DNA of 64,000 nt, taken from contig NZ_QEQQ01000025.1 of the NCBI RefSeq assembly GCF_003097235.1, forward strand, positions 1 through 64,000. Reading direction: 5' to 3'. The notes below the pieces were generated by a model that made no database searches, had not been told where the DNA came from, and saw only the letters and a program-made list of their open reading frames with translations. Source of the stretch: Pseudomonas sp. CC120222-01a. GTDB lineage: Bacteria; Pseudomonadota; Gammaproteobacteria; Pseudomonadales; Pseudomonadaceae. Below, in pieces: positions 50,243-58,829 of this stretch (within the stretch, counting starts at the first letter, position 1; every line of letters begins with the position of its first letter). The translations under genes and the position numbers were made by a program.

Positions 50243-53200
50243 ATGGGTTTCAACCTTTCCGCATGGGCGCTGCGTAACCGCCAGATCGTGCTGTTCCTGA
50301 TGATTCTGCTGGCTGCCATCGGCGCCATGTCCTACACCAAGCTGGGGCAGAGTGAAGACCCACCGTTCACCTTCAAGGCCATGGTCATCCGTACCCTGTG
50401 GCCAGGGGCCACGGCTGAGGAAGTGTCGCGCCAGGTGACCGAGCGCATCGAAAAGAAGCTGATGGAGACCGGTGAGTACGAGAGGATCGTCTCGTTCTCG
50501 CGCCCGGGCGAGTCGCAGGTGACCTTCATGGCTCGCGACTCGCTGCACTCCAAGGACATTCCCGAGCTGTGGTACCAGATCCGCAAGAAGGTCGCGGACA
50601 TTCGCCACACCTTACCGCCGGAGATTCAGGGGCCGTTTTTCAACGACGAGTTCGGCACCACCTTCGGCAATATCTACGCACTGACCGGCGCCGGCTTCGA
50701 CTATGCGGTGCTCAAGGACTACGCCGACCGTATCCAGATCCAGTTGCAGCGGGTCAAGGACGTGGGCAAGGTCGAACTGGTCGGCCTGCAGGACGAGAAG
50801 ATCTGGATCGAGCTGTCCAACCTCAAGCTGGCCACCCTCGGCGTGCCGCTGGAGGCGGTGCAGCAGGCGTTGCGTGAGCAGAACGCGGTCAGCACCGCCG
50901 GCTTCTTCGAAACCCCCAGCGAGCGCCTGCAACTGCGGGTGAGCGGGCGCTTCGACAGCGTGGATGAGATCCGCCAGTTCCCCATCCGGGTAGGCGACCG
51001 CACCTTCCGCATCGGCGATGTGGCCGACGTGCACCGTGGCTTCAACGACCCGCCCGCGCCGCGCATGCGCTTCATGGGTGAGGACGCCATCGGCCTGGCG
51101 GTATCGATGAAGTATGGCGGCGACATCCTGGTACTCGGCAAAGCCCTTGAAGGCGAGTTCGAACGCCTGGCGCGCAACCTGCCTGCCGGCATGGAGCTGC
51201 GCAAGGTCTCCGACCAGCCGGCGGCGGTCAAGGCCGGGGTTGGCGAGTTCGTCCAGGTGCTGGTCGAGGCGCTGGTGATCGTGTTGCTGGTGAGCTTCTT
51301 CTCCCTCGGCCTGCGCACCGGCCTGGTGGTGGCGTTGGCCATCCCGCTGGTGCTGGCGATGACCTTCGCCAGCATGCACTACTTCGGCATCGGCCTGCAC
51401 AAGATCTCGCTCGGCGCGCTGGTGCTGGCGCTGGGCCTGCTGGTGGACGACGCGATCATTGCCGTGGAGATGATGGCGATCAAGATGGAGCAGGGCTACG
51501 ACCGCCTCAAGGCCGCCAGCTACGCCTGGACCAGCACGGCGTTCCCGATGCTCACCGGTACCCTGATCACGGCGGCGGGCTTCCTGCCGATCGCCACGGC
51601 GGCGTCGAGCACCGGCGAATATACCCGCTCGATCTTCCAGGTGGTGACCATCGCGCTGCTGACCTCGTGGGTCGCGGCGGTGGTCTTCGTGCCTTACCTG
51701 GGCGAACGGCTGCTGCCGGACCTGGCCAAGCTGCATGCCGCCCGCCATGGCAAGGACGGGCATGCCCCCGATCCGTACGGCACGCCGTTCTACCAGCGCG
51801 TACGGCGTGTGGTGGAGTGGTGCGTGCGGCGGCGCAAGACGGTGATCCTGCTGACCATTGCCGCTTTTGTCGGCAGCATCCTGCTGTTCCGCTTCGTGCC
51901 CCAGCAGTTCTTCCCGGCCTCGGGGCGCCCGGAGCTGATGGTCGACCTCAAGCTTGCCGAAGGCGCCTCGCTGGCCAATACCGCCGAGCGGGTCAAGCAA
52001 CTGGAAGCACTGCTCAAGCAGCAGGACGGCATCGACAACTACGTAGCCTACGTCGGTACCGGATCGCCGCGCTTCTACCTGCCGCTGGACCAGCAGCTGC
52101 CGGCCGCCAGCTTTGCCCAGTTCGTGGTGCTGGCCAAGTCGATGGAAGACCGCGAGCGCCTGCGCAGCTGGTTGATCAGCACTGTCGACCAGCAGTTCCC
52201 CGACCTTCGCGCCCGCGTCACGCGCCTGGAGAACGGCCCGCCCGTGGGTTACCCGGTGCAGTTCCGGGTCACCGGCGAACATATCGAAAAGGCCCGTGCC
52301 CTGGCCCGCGAAGTGGCGGACAAGGTGCGTGAGAACCCGCATGTGGTCAACGTGCACCTGGACTGGGAAGAGCCGAGCAAGGCGGTGTTCCTGGAGATCG
52401 ACCAGGACCGCGCCCGCGCCCTGGGCGTGAGCACTGCGCAGCTGTCGAGCTTCCTGCAGAGCTCGCTGACCGGCACCACGGTCAGCCAGTACCGCGAAGA
52501 CAACGAGCTGATCGAGATCCTCTTGCGCGGCACCCAGCAGGAGCGTGGCGAGCTGGGCAACCTCGGCAGCCTGGCGCTGCCCACCAACAACGGCCAGAGT
52601 GTGGCACTGTCGCAGGTGGCCACGCTGGAGTACGGCTTCGAGGAAGGCATCATCTGGCATCGCAACCGCCTGCCGACGGTAACCGTACGTGCCGATATCT
52701 ATGACAAGGAGCAGCCGGCGACCCTGGTGAAGCAGATCCTGCCGACCTTGCAGGAGATCAAGGCCAAGCTGCCGGATGGCTACCTGCTGGAAGTCGGCGG
52801 CACGGTGGAAGACTCGGAGCGCGGACAGAAGTCGGTGAACGCCGGCATGCCGCTGTTCATCGTGGTGGTGCTGAGCCTGCTGATGATCCAGCTGCGCAGC
52901 TTCTCGCGCACGGTGATGGTGTTCCTCACCGCGCCGTTGGGGCTGATCGGCGTGACCTTGTTCCTGCTGGTGTTCCGCCAGCCGTTCGGCTTTGTTGCCA
53001 TGCTCGGCACCATTGCCCTGGCGGGGATGATCATGCGCAACTCGGTGATTCTGGTGGACCAGATCGAGCAGGACATCGCTTCCGGGCTGGACCGCTGGCA
53101 GGCGATCATCGAGGCCACGGTGCGGCGCTTCCGGCCGATCGTGCTGACCGCGCTGGCGGCGGTGCTGGCGATGATTCCGTTGTCGCGGAGCGTGTTCTAC

Positions 53201-53308
53201 GGGCCGATGGCGGTGGCGATCATGGGCGGGTTGATCGTGGCCACGGCGTTGACCTTGTTGTTCCTGCCGGCGTTGTATGCGGCGTGGTTCAGGGTCAAGA
53301 AGGGCTGA
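50243..53308 (+). CDS. mexK: RND efflux pump, MexK-like
   Basis: The 1021-residue inner-membrane proton-driven transporter has twelve membrane segments and two large periplasmic loops. The opening (WALRNRQIVLFLMILLAAIG) and SYTKLGQSEDPPFTFKAMVI are MexK-like. The proton-relay Asp pair lies in LGLLVDDAIIAVEMM near residues 402-403. It starts 6 bp after the adaptor gene. No outer-membrane factor gene follows, so it must borrow a channel such as OprM/TtgC, as MexJK does. The substrate in P. aeruginosa includes triclosan and erythromycin; the specificity here is inferred only. Confidence 0.9.
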   Translation: MGFNLSAWALRNRQIVLFLMILLAAIGAMSYTKLGQSEDPPFTFKAMVIRTLWPGATAEEVSRQVTERIEKKLMETGEYERIVSFSRPGESQVTFMARDSLHSKDIPELWYQIRKKVADIRHTLPPEIQGPFFNDEFGTTFGNIYALTGAGFDYAVLKDYADRIQIQLQRVKDVGKVELVGLQDEKIWIELSNLKLATLGVPLEAVQQALREQNAVSTAGFFETPSERLQLRVSGRFDSVDEIRQFPIRVGDRTFRIGDVADVHRGFNDPPAPRMRFMGEDAIGLAVSMKYGGDILVLGKALEGEFERLARNLPAGMELRKVSDQPAAVKAGVGEFVQVLVEALVIVLLVSFFSLGLRTGLVVALAIPLVLAMTFASMHYFGIGLHKISLGALVLALGLLVDDAIIAVEMMAIKMEQGYDRLKAASYAWTSTAFPMLTGTLITAAGFLPIATAASSTGEYTRSIFQVVTIALLTSWVAAVVFVPYLGERLLPDLAKLHAARHGKDGHAPDPYGTPFYQRVRRVVEWCVRRRKTVILLTIAAFVGSILLFRFVPQQFFPASGRPELMVDLKLAEGASLANTAERVKQLEALLKQQDGIDNYVAYVGTGSPRFYLPLDQQLPAASFAQFVVLAKSMEDRERLRSWLISTVDQQFPDLRARVTRLENGPPVGYPVQFRVTGEHIEKARALAREVADKVRENPHVVNVHLDWEEPSKAVFLEIDQDRARALGVSTAQLSSFLQSSLTGTTVSQYREDNELIEILLRGTQQERGELGNLGSLALPTNNGQSVALSQVATLEYGFEEGIIWHRNRLPTVTVRADIYDKEQPATLVKQILPTLQEIKAKLPDGYLLEVGGTVEDSERGQKSVNAGMPLFIVVVLSLLMIQLRSFSRTVMVFLTAPLGLIGVTLFLLVFRQPFGFVAMLGTIALAGMIMRNSVILVDQIEQDIASGLDRWQAIIEATVRRFRPIVLTALAAVLAMIPLSRSVFYGPMAVAIMGGLIVATALTLLFLPALYAAWFRVKKG

Positions 53309-53318
53309 AGATTGCAGG

Positions 53319-53420
53319 GGAGGGCTTCGCCCTCCTTTCGCGACACAAGGCCGCTCCTACAGGCGATCGCGTTTCCCTGTAGGAGCGGCCTTGTGTCGCG
53401 AAAGGGCTGCAAAGCAGCCC
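53319..53420. repeat. Composite BIME between convergent genes
   Basis: The order is mini-hairpin GGAGGGC-TTC-GCCCTCC (53319-53335), perfect 30-bp REP arms (53334-53363 and 53376-53405), then mini-hairpin GGGCTGC-AAA-GCAGCCC (53404-53420). This is the cleanest copy of the four-part architecture. Confidence 0.9.
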
Positions 53421-53428
53421 CAGAGGTT

Positions 53429-54115
53429 TCAGAGGGCGCCGAAGACTTTCTTGGCCAGGCTGGTAGCCGCCTGCGCCGGGTTCTGGCGAATGCTCTCTTC
53501 CTGCTTGGCAATCATCTCGAACAGGCCATCCAGCGCCTTCTCGGTCACGTAGTTCTCGATGTTGGCGTCATCCTTGATCAGCCCCAGGCCCTTGGCCTGA
53601 CCGGCAAAGGCGTTGTACTGCTGGGCGACGCCAACCTTGTCGGTGGCCTGCTTGACGATTGGCAGGAACTTGGCGCGGATCTGCTCGCGGCTGCTCTTGT
53701 TCAGGTACTGGGTTGCAGAATCCTGACCACCGCTGAGGATGCCCTTGGCATCGGTCACGGTCATCTTCTTCACGGCATCCACCAGAATCGCCTGGGCCTG
53801 CGGCACGGCAGCTTCGGCGGCCTTGTTCATGCTGGTTTCCAGGGCTTCGACCTGGTCGCCCTTGCCGAACATCTTCATGGCCTTGGCAGCCTTGCCGAGG
53901 TTGCCCGGCAGCTCGATGCGCACGTCAGGGTTGTTGCTGAAGCCGCCCGGAGTGCTCAACTGTTTGACGGCAACCTGCGCGCCTTGGGTGAGGGCGTCTT
54001 TCAGGCCGCCGGTGGCGTCGGTCTGGCTCAGGTCGCCAAGCGACAGGGCCAGGGCGCTGGCCGACAGCAGCAGACCGGCGCACAGGGTAGAGAAGCGCAG
54101 GGAGGCGCGAATCAT
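53429..54115 (-). CDS. DUF4197 secreted protein
   Basis: The 228-residue protein has a signal peptide (about 1-23, LLLSASALALSLGD). The DUF4197 body follows: GLKDALTQGAQVAVKQLS, NPDVRIELP, QYLNKSSREQIRAKFLPIV and ALDGLFEMIAKQEESIRQNP. The family is of unknown function and is expected to be periplasmic. A YbaY-like lipoprotein gene lies 32 bp upstream on the same strand. Confidence 0.88.
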   Translation of the reverse strand: MIRASLRFSTLCAGLLLSASALALSLGDLSQTDATGGLKDALTQGAQVAVKQLSTPGGFSNNPDVRIELPGNLGKAAKAMKMFGKGDQVEALETSMNKAAEAAVPQAQAILVDAVKKMTVTDAKGILSGGQDSATQYLNKSSREQIRAKFLPIVKQATDKVGVAQQYNAFAGQAKGLGLIKDDANIENYVTEKALDGLFEMIAKQEESIRQNPAQAATSLAKKVFGAL

Positions 54116-54147
54116 GGGTATTTCCTTATCGAAGAAGGGGGGCGGGC

Positions 54148-54546
54148 TCAGCGCACCGGGTCGACTTTGACCCGTACCGGCTGCTGGTCGCTACCGTCGA
54201 GTGCGACGCCGTGGTGTTCGGTGTTGATGAACAGCAGCTTGCCATCCAGCTCGATCCGCGCGCTGACCGCATAGCGGTGGCCGGGCTTGACCTGGGCAGG
54301 GTCATAGGTGAGGTGGAACGGCAGCGGCACGTTGCCTTTGACCGGGCCGGCCTGGCGGGCCAGGGTCACGGCGGGGGCGTCCATCAGCGAGACATCCTGC
54401 AACTCGACGCTCAAGGTGGCGGCAGGTGGCAGGGCGATGCGCTGCAGGTAGAAGACTTCGCCATCCAGGCTGGCCTGGGTGGACGGTGTGTGGCTGGAAC
54501 AGGCTGCGAGCAGGGATGCGCAACACAGCATAAAGAGCTTTTTCAT
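54148..54546 (-). CDS. YbaY-family lipoprotein
   Basis: The 132-residue protein has a short lipoprotein signal, MKKLFMLCCASLLAAC (Cys16). A single YbaY/YscW-like beta-domain follows (DGEVFYLQRIALPPAATLSV, VELQDVSLMDAPAVTLARQ, GNVPLPFHLTYDPAQVKPG). The likely location is the outer-membrane inner leaflet, and the role is unknown. It was placed at the ATG 54546 from the lipoprotein signal; an upstream in-frame start is spurious. Confidence 0.85.
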   Translation of the reverse strand: MKKLFMLCCASLLAACSSHTPSTQASLDGEVFYLQRIALPPAATLSVELQDVSLMDAPAVTLARQAGPVKGNVPLPFHLTYDPAQVKPGHRYAVSARIELDGKLLFINTEHHGVALDGSDQQPVRVKVDPVR

Positions 54547-54624
54547 GGAATCTCCGGTGTGTCCTTGGAGCTGGCTTGTGGCCAACCCCAGGGACTTTAG
54601 CGGATTTTCCCGGCAGATGTGACC

Positions 54625-57111
54625 TCAAATGGCGGCAGTGGCCAGTGAGTCCTCGCGGTGCAATGCCACCTGGCGGATCGACAGGCGCAGTTCGGCCGAC
54701 AGTACACGCTTGGCCACGCCCTCGGCCAAATCGCCGAGTTTGTCGTGATAACCCAGCTTGCCATTGCCATCCGGGCGCAGCACGCCTTGTTCGATCAGGG
54801 TCTGGATGAAATGGCGGAACAAGGTCTTGTCGAAAAACTCCGGGGCGTTGAGGCCATGCAGGATCGACAGGCGCTGGGCCATCATCACGCACAGGTCTTC
54901 CAGCGCTTCGGCGCTCAGGGTGTTCTGACCGCTGTTGAGCAGCAGTGACGTGGCCATGTAGAAGCGCTGCAAGGTCTGGGTGATGGTGCGGGCGAGCAGG
55001 GTCAGCAGCACGAACTGGCGTGAGCTGGGCGCCGGGCGCATGTACAAATCGTTCTCGTGGCGCAGCAGGCCTTGCTCGACCAGTGCGGCCAGCCACTGGT
55101 CGATTACTTCGTCCAGTTGCTCTGGCGTCCAGCGCAGGAACAGTTCGGCCTGCAGGTACGGATACAGCGCATGCACATACTGCCCGAGCAGTTCGCGGCT
55201 CATCCGCGAGCTGCTGAGGAAGAAGCTTGCCAGCAGCGCAGGCAGGGCGAAGATGTGCAGGACGTTGTTGCGGTAATAAGTCATCAGTACCGCGTTGGCT
55301 TCATCCAGATAAAGGATGCGACCCAGTGCGTCCTTTTGTTCGGCCAGCAGGTCCATGCCGCGGACATGCTCGATCAGCGCCTGGCCGTCGCCTTCGGGCA
55401 GGGTGGTGTGCGCGGAGTAAGGCACCTGGCGCAGCAGGGCCAGGTACAGGTCCAGCACGCGGGTCAGGGCGCGCTCGTCCAGCGCCAGGCGGCTGGTAGA
55501 GAGCAGTGCCAGGGCCACCAGGTTGACCGGGTTGACCGCCGCCGCCTCGTTCAGGTGGCGGGCCACGGTTTCGCCCAGGCGGGTGGTGGTCTCGTTGAGC
55601 CAGGCCGGGCGGAATTGCGGGCCCAGTTCCTGCTCGCGCCAGCCGGGTTGCTGCTCATCGAGAAAGCCGGCCAGGCGGATCGGCTCGCCGAAGTTGACGT
55701 ACACCTGGCCGAAGCGCTGCTTCAGTGCACCGAAGACCTTGAAGATGTCGAAGATCGACTCCTTCTTCTTGCTCGCCCCGCGCAGTTCGCCGAGGTAGGT
55801 ACGGCCTTCCAGCACGCGCTCGTAGCCGATGTACACCGGCACGAACACGATCGGTGTGCGCGACGAGCGCAGGAAGCTGCGCAGGGTAATCGCCAGCATC
55901 CCGGTGCGCGGTTGCAGCATGCGCCCGGTGCGCGAGCGGCCACCTTCGACGAAGTACTCCACCGGGAAGCCCTTGGTGAACAGGGTGTGCAGGTACTCGT
56001 TGAACACCGCCGTGTACAGCGGGTTGCCCTTGAACGTACGGCGCATGAAGAAGGCGCCGCCACGGCGCAGCAGGCCGCCGATCACCGGCATGTTGAGGTT
56101 GATCCCGGCGGCGATGTGCGGCGGCGTCAGGCCATTGCGGAACAGCAGGTACGACAGCAGCAGGTAGTCGATGTGGCTGCGGTGGCAGGGCACGTAGATT
56201 ACTTCGTGGCCTGGGGCGATGCCTTGCACCTGCTCGATGTGGTTGACCTTGATGCCGTCGTAGATCTTGTTCCAGAACCAGCTCAGCACCACTTCGAGGA
56301 AGCGGATTGCGGTATAGGTGTAGTCCGAGGCGATCTCATTGCCGTAGCGCAGCGCCTGGGCTTCGGCCTTGGCCACGGGCATGTTTTCGCGCTGGGCTTC
56401 CTCGGCGATGGCCTGGCGGACCAGGGGCGCATGCACCAGGCCCTTGACCAGATTGCGCCGGTGCGAGATGTCCGGGCCGATCACGGCGGTCTTGAGATTG
56501 CGGAAGTGCACGCGCATCAGGCGCTGGGCCATGCGCACGGTGCGCTCGTGGCCCTTGTTGTGTTGCACCAGCTCACGCAGGTGGATCGGCGCAGAGAACT
56601 GCACGCGGGTCTTGCGCCCCAGGATCAGCACGGTCAGCAGCCGGCGCAGGCGCCCGGTCACGGCCCAGCTGTCGGCGAACAGCAATTTCCACGGGCTGTT
56701 TTCACTGGCCGGTGTCTGCCCCCAGAACACACTGACCGGAATGATCTGGGCGTCTTCCTCGGCGTGCTGGCTGATGGCCGCAACCAGGCGCTCCAGGGTC
56801 GGCGGGGCGCCGCGCTTGTCGTGGCGGCCGAGCCAGTCAGGGTCGGGGGTCAGGTAGAAGAATGCGGCAGGCTCGTGCAGCGAGCCGACGGCGACCGGCA
56901 ATACCGGGCGCGGCAGCCCCGCTTTGGTGCATTCACGGTCGACCACCGCCAGGTCGGTGAGCGATGGCGAGGGCAGGGCATAGAACACCGGGCGGCTGCG
57001 GTCGAGTTTGAGGGTCAGGGACGACTGGTTGATGGTCTCGGAGCGCACCCACAGGTACATCAGGCGACGCAGGGCGCCGAAGATCAGGCGGCGCAGGGGG
57101 GAACGGGTCAT
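54625..57111 (-). CDS. plsB: Glycerol-3-phosphate 1-O-acyltransferase PlsB
   Basis: The 828-residue peripheral inner-membrane enzyme carries out the first step of phospholipid synthesis (acyl transfer to sn-1 of glycerol-3-phosphate). The acyltransferase motif I is VPCHRSHIDYLLLSYLL (H(X4)D near residue 307). The substrate motifs GGAFFMRRTFKGN, VEYFVEGGRSRTGRM and IVFVPVYIGYERV follow. The size is as for E. coli PlsB. The ATG at 57111 starts MTRSPLRRL; longer frames upstream are not supported. Confidence 0.96.
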   Translation of the reverse strand: MTRSPLRRLIFGALRRLMYLWVRSETINQSSLTLKLDRSRPVFYALPSPSLTDLAVVDRECTKAGLPRPVLPVAVGSLHEPAAFFYLTPDPDWLGRHDKRGAPPTLERLVAAISQHAEEDAQIIPVSVFWGQTPASENSPWKLLFADSWAVTGRLRRLLTVLILGRKTRVQFSAPIHLRELVQHNKGHERTVRMAQRLMRVHFRNLKTAVIGPDISHRRNLVKGLVHAPLVRQAIAEEAQRENMPVAKAEAQALRYGNEIASDYTYTAIRFLEVVLSWFWNKIYDGIKVNHIEQVQGIAPGHEVIYVPCHRSHIDYLLLSYLLFRNGLTPPHIAAGINLNMPVIGGLLRRGGAFFMRRTFKGNPLYTAVFNEYLHTLFTKGFPVEYFVEGGRSRTGRMLQPRTGMLAITLRSFLRSSRTPIVFVPVYIGYERVLEGRTYLGELRGASKKKESIFDIFKVFGALKQRFGQVYVNFGEPIRLAGFLDEQQPGWREQELGPQFRPAWLNETTTRLGETVARHLNEAAAVNPVNLVALALLSTSRLALDERALTRVLDLYLALLRQVPYSAHTTLPEGDGQALIEHVRGMDLLAEQKDALGRILYLDEANAVLMTYYRNNVLHIFALPALLASFFLSSSRMSRELLGQYVHALYPYLQAELFLRWTPEQLDEVIDQWLAALVEQGLLRHENDLYMRPAPSSRQFVLLTLLARTITQTLQRFYMATSLLLNSGQNTLSAEALEDLCVMMAQRLSILHGLNAPEFFDKTLFRHFIQTLIEQGVLRPDGNGKLGYHDKLGDLAEGVAKRVLSAELRLSIRQVALHREDSLATAAI

Positions 57112-57342
57112 GGGGTGAGTGCCCTGGAAATGAATTTCAGAGAATAGACAGCCATTTAGTCTGCCGTATCGGCGCAAGTTCAGCAAAATTCGGTAAATAG
57201 CGCGACGGTCATGAAATTTTTTTGTTCTGTGTCATATACTCGGCCTGCCACTTGCAGGATATTTCGGCAAGCGGCGTCGACATAGGGAGGACACCCTGTG
57301 TCTACAAGGCGATCTTCACAATAAAAATCCGGAGTAGTTCAG
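57112..57342 (+). promoter_or_regulatory. Promoter and long 5' leader of the cold-shock gene
   Basis: A -10-like TATACT lies at 57235-57240, about 102 bp before the start codon, giving a leader of roughly 95 bases, as is common for cold-shock messages. The leader holds gggaggacaccctgtg and ends with ccggag (Shine-Dalgarno) seven to twelve bases before the ATG. The -35 is weak. Confidence 0.5.
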
Positions 57343-57552
57343 ATGTCGTCTCGTGAGACTGGGAATGTTAAGTGGTTCAACGATGCCAAAGGTTATGGCT
57401 TCATTCAGCGCGAAGGTGGTGCGGATGTCTTCGTCCACTATCGGGCGATCCGCGGTGAGGGGCATCGTACCCTGGTCGAAGGGCAGCGGGTGGAATACGC
57501 CTGCGTGCAGGGCCAGAAAGGCCTGCAAGCCGAGGACGTAGTCGGGCTCTGA
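57343..57552 (+). CDS. Cold-shock protein, CspA family
   Basis: The 69-residue single OB-fold RNA-binding protein has RNP1 KGYGFI and RNP2 DVFVHY (NVKWFNDAKGYGFIQREGGA...VFVHYRAI). It acts as an RNA chaperone at low temperature. Two features differ from CspA: QREGGADVF in place of xPDdGgeDvF, and a Cys-containing C-terminal strand (VEYACVQGQKG). It resembles Pseudomonas CapB/CspD-type proteins. It is divergent from plsB. Confidence 0.93.
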   Translation: MSSRETGNVKWFNDAKGYGFIQREGGADVFVHYRAIRGEGHRTLVEGQRVEYACVQGQKGLQAEDVVGL

Positions 57553-57574
57553 GCCTCTAGCTGTAAGCTTCAAG

Positions 57575-57598
57575 CTGCAAGCGACCGTGTGCTTGCAG
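57575..57598. other. Hairpin after the cold-shock gene
   Basis: CTGCAAGC-GACCGTGT-GCTTGCAG is a perfect 8-bp stem inside a stretch of repeated agctgcaagc-like words typical of Pseudomonas spacers. No T-run is present, so its terminator role is doubtful. Confidence 0.4.
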
Positions 57599-57621
57599 CC
57601 TGATGCAATCCCTCTTGTAGC

Positions 57622-57999
57622 TCAAGAAGTACGCCAGGTGATTTCTTCTTCACCGTCGGCACTGATGCGGATCCAGCGATCGGCATCTTCTTCACCGTCT
57701 TCCTCGACCCAGCCACCCGGCGCGCAACGCACTTCGACGTTCAGCGCGGCGAACGCAGCGCGGGCGCAGGCGACGTCATCGGCCCATGGGGTCTGGTCGC
57801 TTTCCAGGTAGAGGCTGTTCCATTTCCCTACAGCCTTGGGTAACCAGGTGACCGGGATGTTACCGGCCTGGCATTTGAAGGTCTGGCCTTTCTGCTTCCA
57901 TTCGCTGCACGGGCCGATTGCCTGGCTGAGCCACTCGGCAATCTGCTTGTGGTCGACGTCGGCGTCCTTCAGGTAAATCTCGATATCGGGTTGGCGCAT
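57622..57999 (-). CDS. Conserved hypothetical protein
   Basis: The 125-residue acidic cytoplasmic protein starts MRQPDIEIYLKDADVDHKQI and has WLSQAIGPCSEWKQKGQTF and the acidic end VEEDGEEDADRWIRIS. No domain is recognised. It lies 17 bp after the rlmA-like gene on the same strand and is probably in the dapE-rlmA transcript. Similar genes occur in other pseudomonads, so it is likely real. Confidence 0.65.
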   Translation of the reverse strand: MRQPDIEIYLKDADVDHKQIAEWLSQAIGPCSEWKQKGQTFKCQAGNIPVTWLPKAVGKWNSLYLESDQTPWADDVACARAAFAALNVEVRCAPGGWVEEDGEEDADRWIRISADGEEEITWRTS

Positions 58000-58016
58000 A
58001 AGGGCTCCGGGTGTGC

Positions 58017-58829
58017 TCAGTGCTGGCGCACGAAATAGTCATAACGCATGGAAACCGTCACTTCGAACGGCTCGGGCTGCTCGATCACCCGGGCGCGCTT
58101 CTCGGCGCTGGCGCGCCAGCCGTGCGGGGTCATCGCCAGCAGGTCGGCGCGGGCCTTGGGGGCGGCCAGGCTCAGGCGGAACTCGAGGGTTTCGCTGTGG
58201 GCGTGGGCCATGCCCTCGGGCACCAGGGCCAGGTGCTTGTCGTCAGCGTAGGGGCGCACTTCATCGTAGAGCACTTCACGCAGCTCCATCAGGTGGCCGC
58301 TGGTCGGGCCCACGCGCATCAGGCCGCCACCGGGGCTGAGCAGGCGCTTGGCCTCGTCCCAGTCCAGCGGGCTGAACACGCTGGCGATGAACTGGCAGCT
58401 GGCATCGGCCAATGGCACGCGGGCCATGCTGGCGACCATCCAGGTGACGTCGGGCGCCCGGCGACAGGCGCGCTTGACCGCCTCGCGGGAGATGTCCAGG
58501 GCATAGCCATCGGCGGCCGGCAGGGCCTGGGCGATCTGGGCGGTGTAGTAGCCCTCGCCGCAACCGATGTCCAGCCAGGCGCCAGGCTGGCGCTCGGCGG
58601 CCAGCTCAGCCAGGCGGCGGGCCACCGGGGCGTAGTGGCCGGCGTCGAGGAAGTCGCGGCGGGCTTCGACCATGGCCTGGTTGTCGCCTGGGTCACGGCT
58701 GTTCTTGTGCTGCACCGGCAGCAGGTTCAGGTAACCCTGGCGGGCGCGGTCGAAGCGGTGGCCGGCCGGGCACACCACGCCGTTGTCGAGCCGCGACAGG
58801 GCTGCCTGGCAGAGGGGACAGGCGAGCAT
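58017..58829 (-). CDS. rlmA: 23S rRNA (guanine-N1)-methyltransferase, RlmA-like
   Basis: The 270-residue protein has an N-terminal zinc finger (CPLCQAALSRLDNGVVCPAGHRFD, Cys4 type). The RlmA-typical YLNLLPVQHKNSRDPGDN and the SAM-binding loop WLDIGCGEGYYTAQIA follow. The closest known enzymes methylate G745/G748 of 23S rRNA. Its ATG shares a base with the dapE stop (TGATG), so translation is coupled. Confidence 0.88.
   Translation of the reverse strand: MLACPLCQAALSRLDNGVVCPAGHRFDRARQGYLNLLPVQHKNSRDPGDNQAMVEARRDFLDAGHYAPVARRLAELAAERQPGAWLDIGCGEGYYTAQIAQALPAADGYALDISREAVKRACRRAPDVTWMVASMARVPLADASCQFIASVFSPLDWDEAKRLLSPGGGLMRVGPTSGHLMELREVLYDEVRPYADDKHLALVPEGMAHAHSETLEFRLSLAAPKARADLLAMTPHGWRASAEKRARVIEQPEPFEVTVSMRYDYFVRQH

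Noticed and set aside
50612..52660. 682-codon antisense frame over the RND pump gene
   Set aside because: Shadow of mexK; low-complexity His/Asp/Arg-rich translation with no domain.
55057..57147. 696-codon antisense frame over plsB
   Set aside because: Shadow of plsB with biased composition and no recognisable motif.
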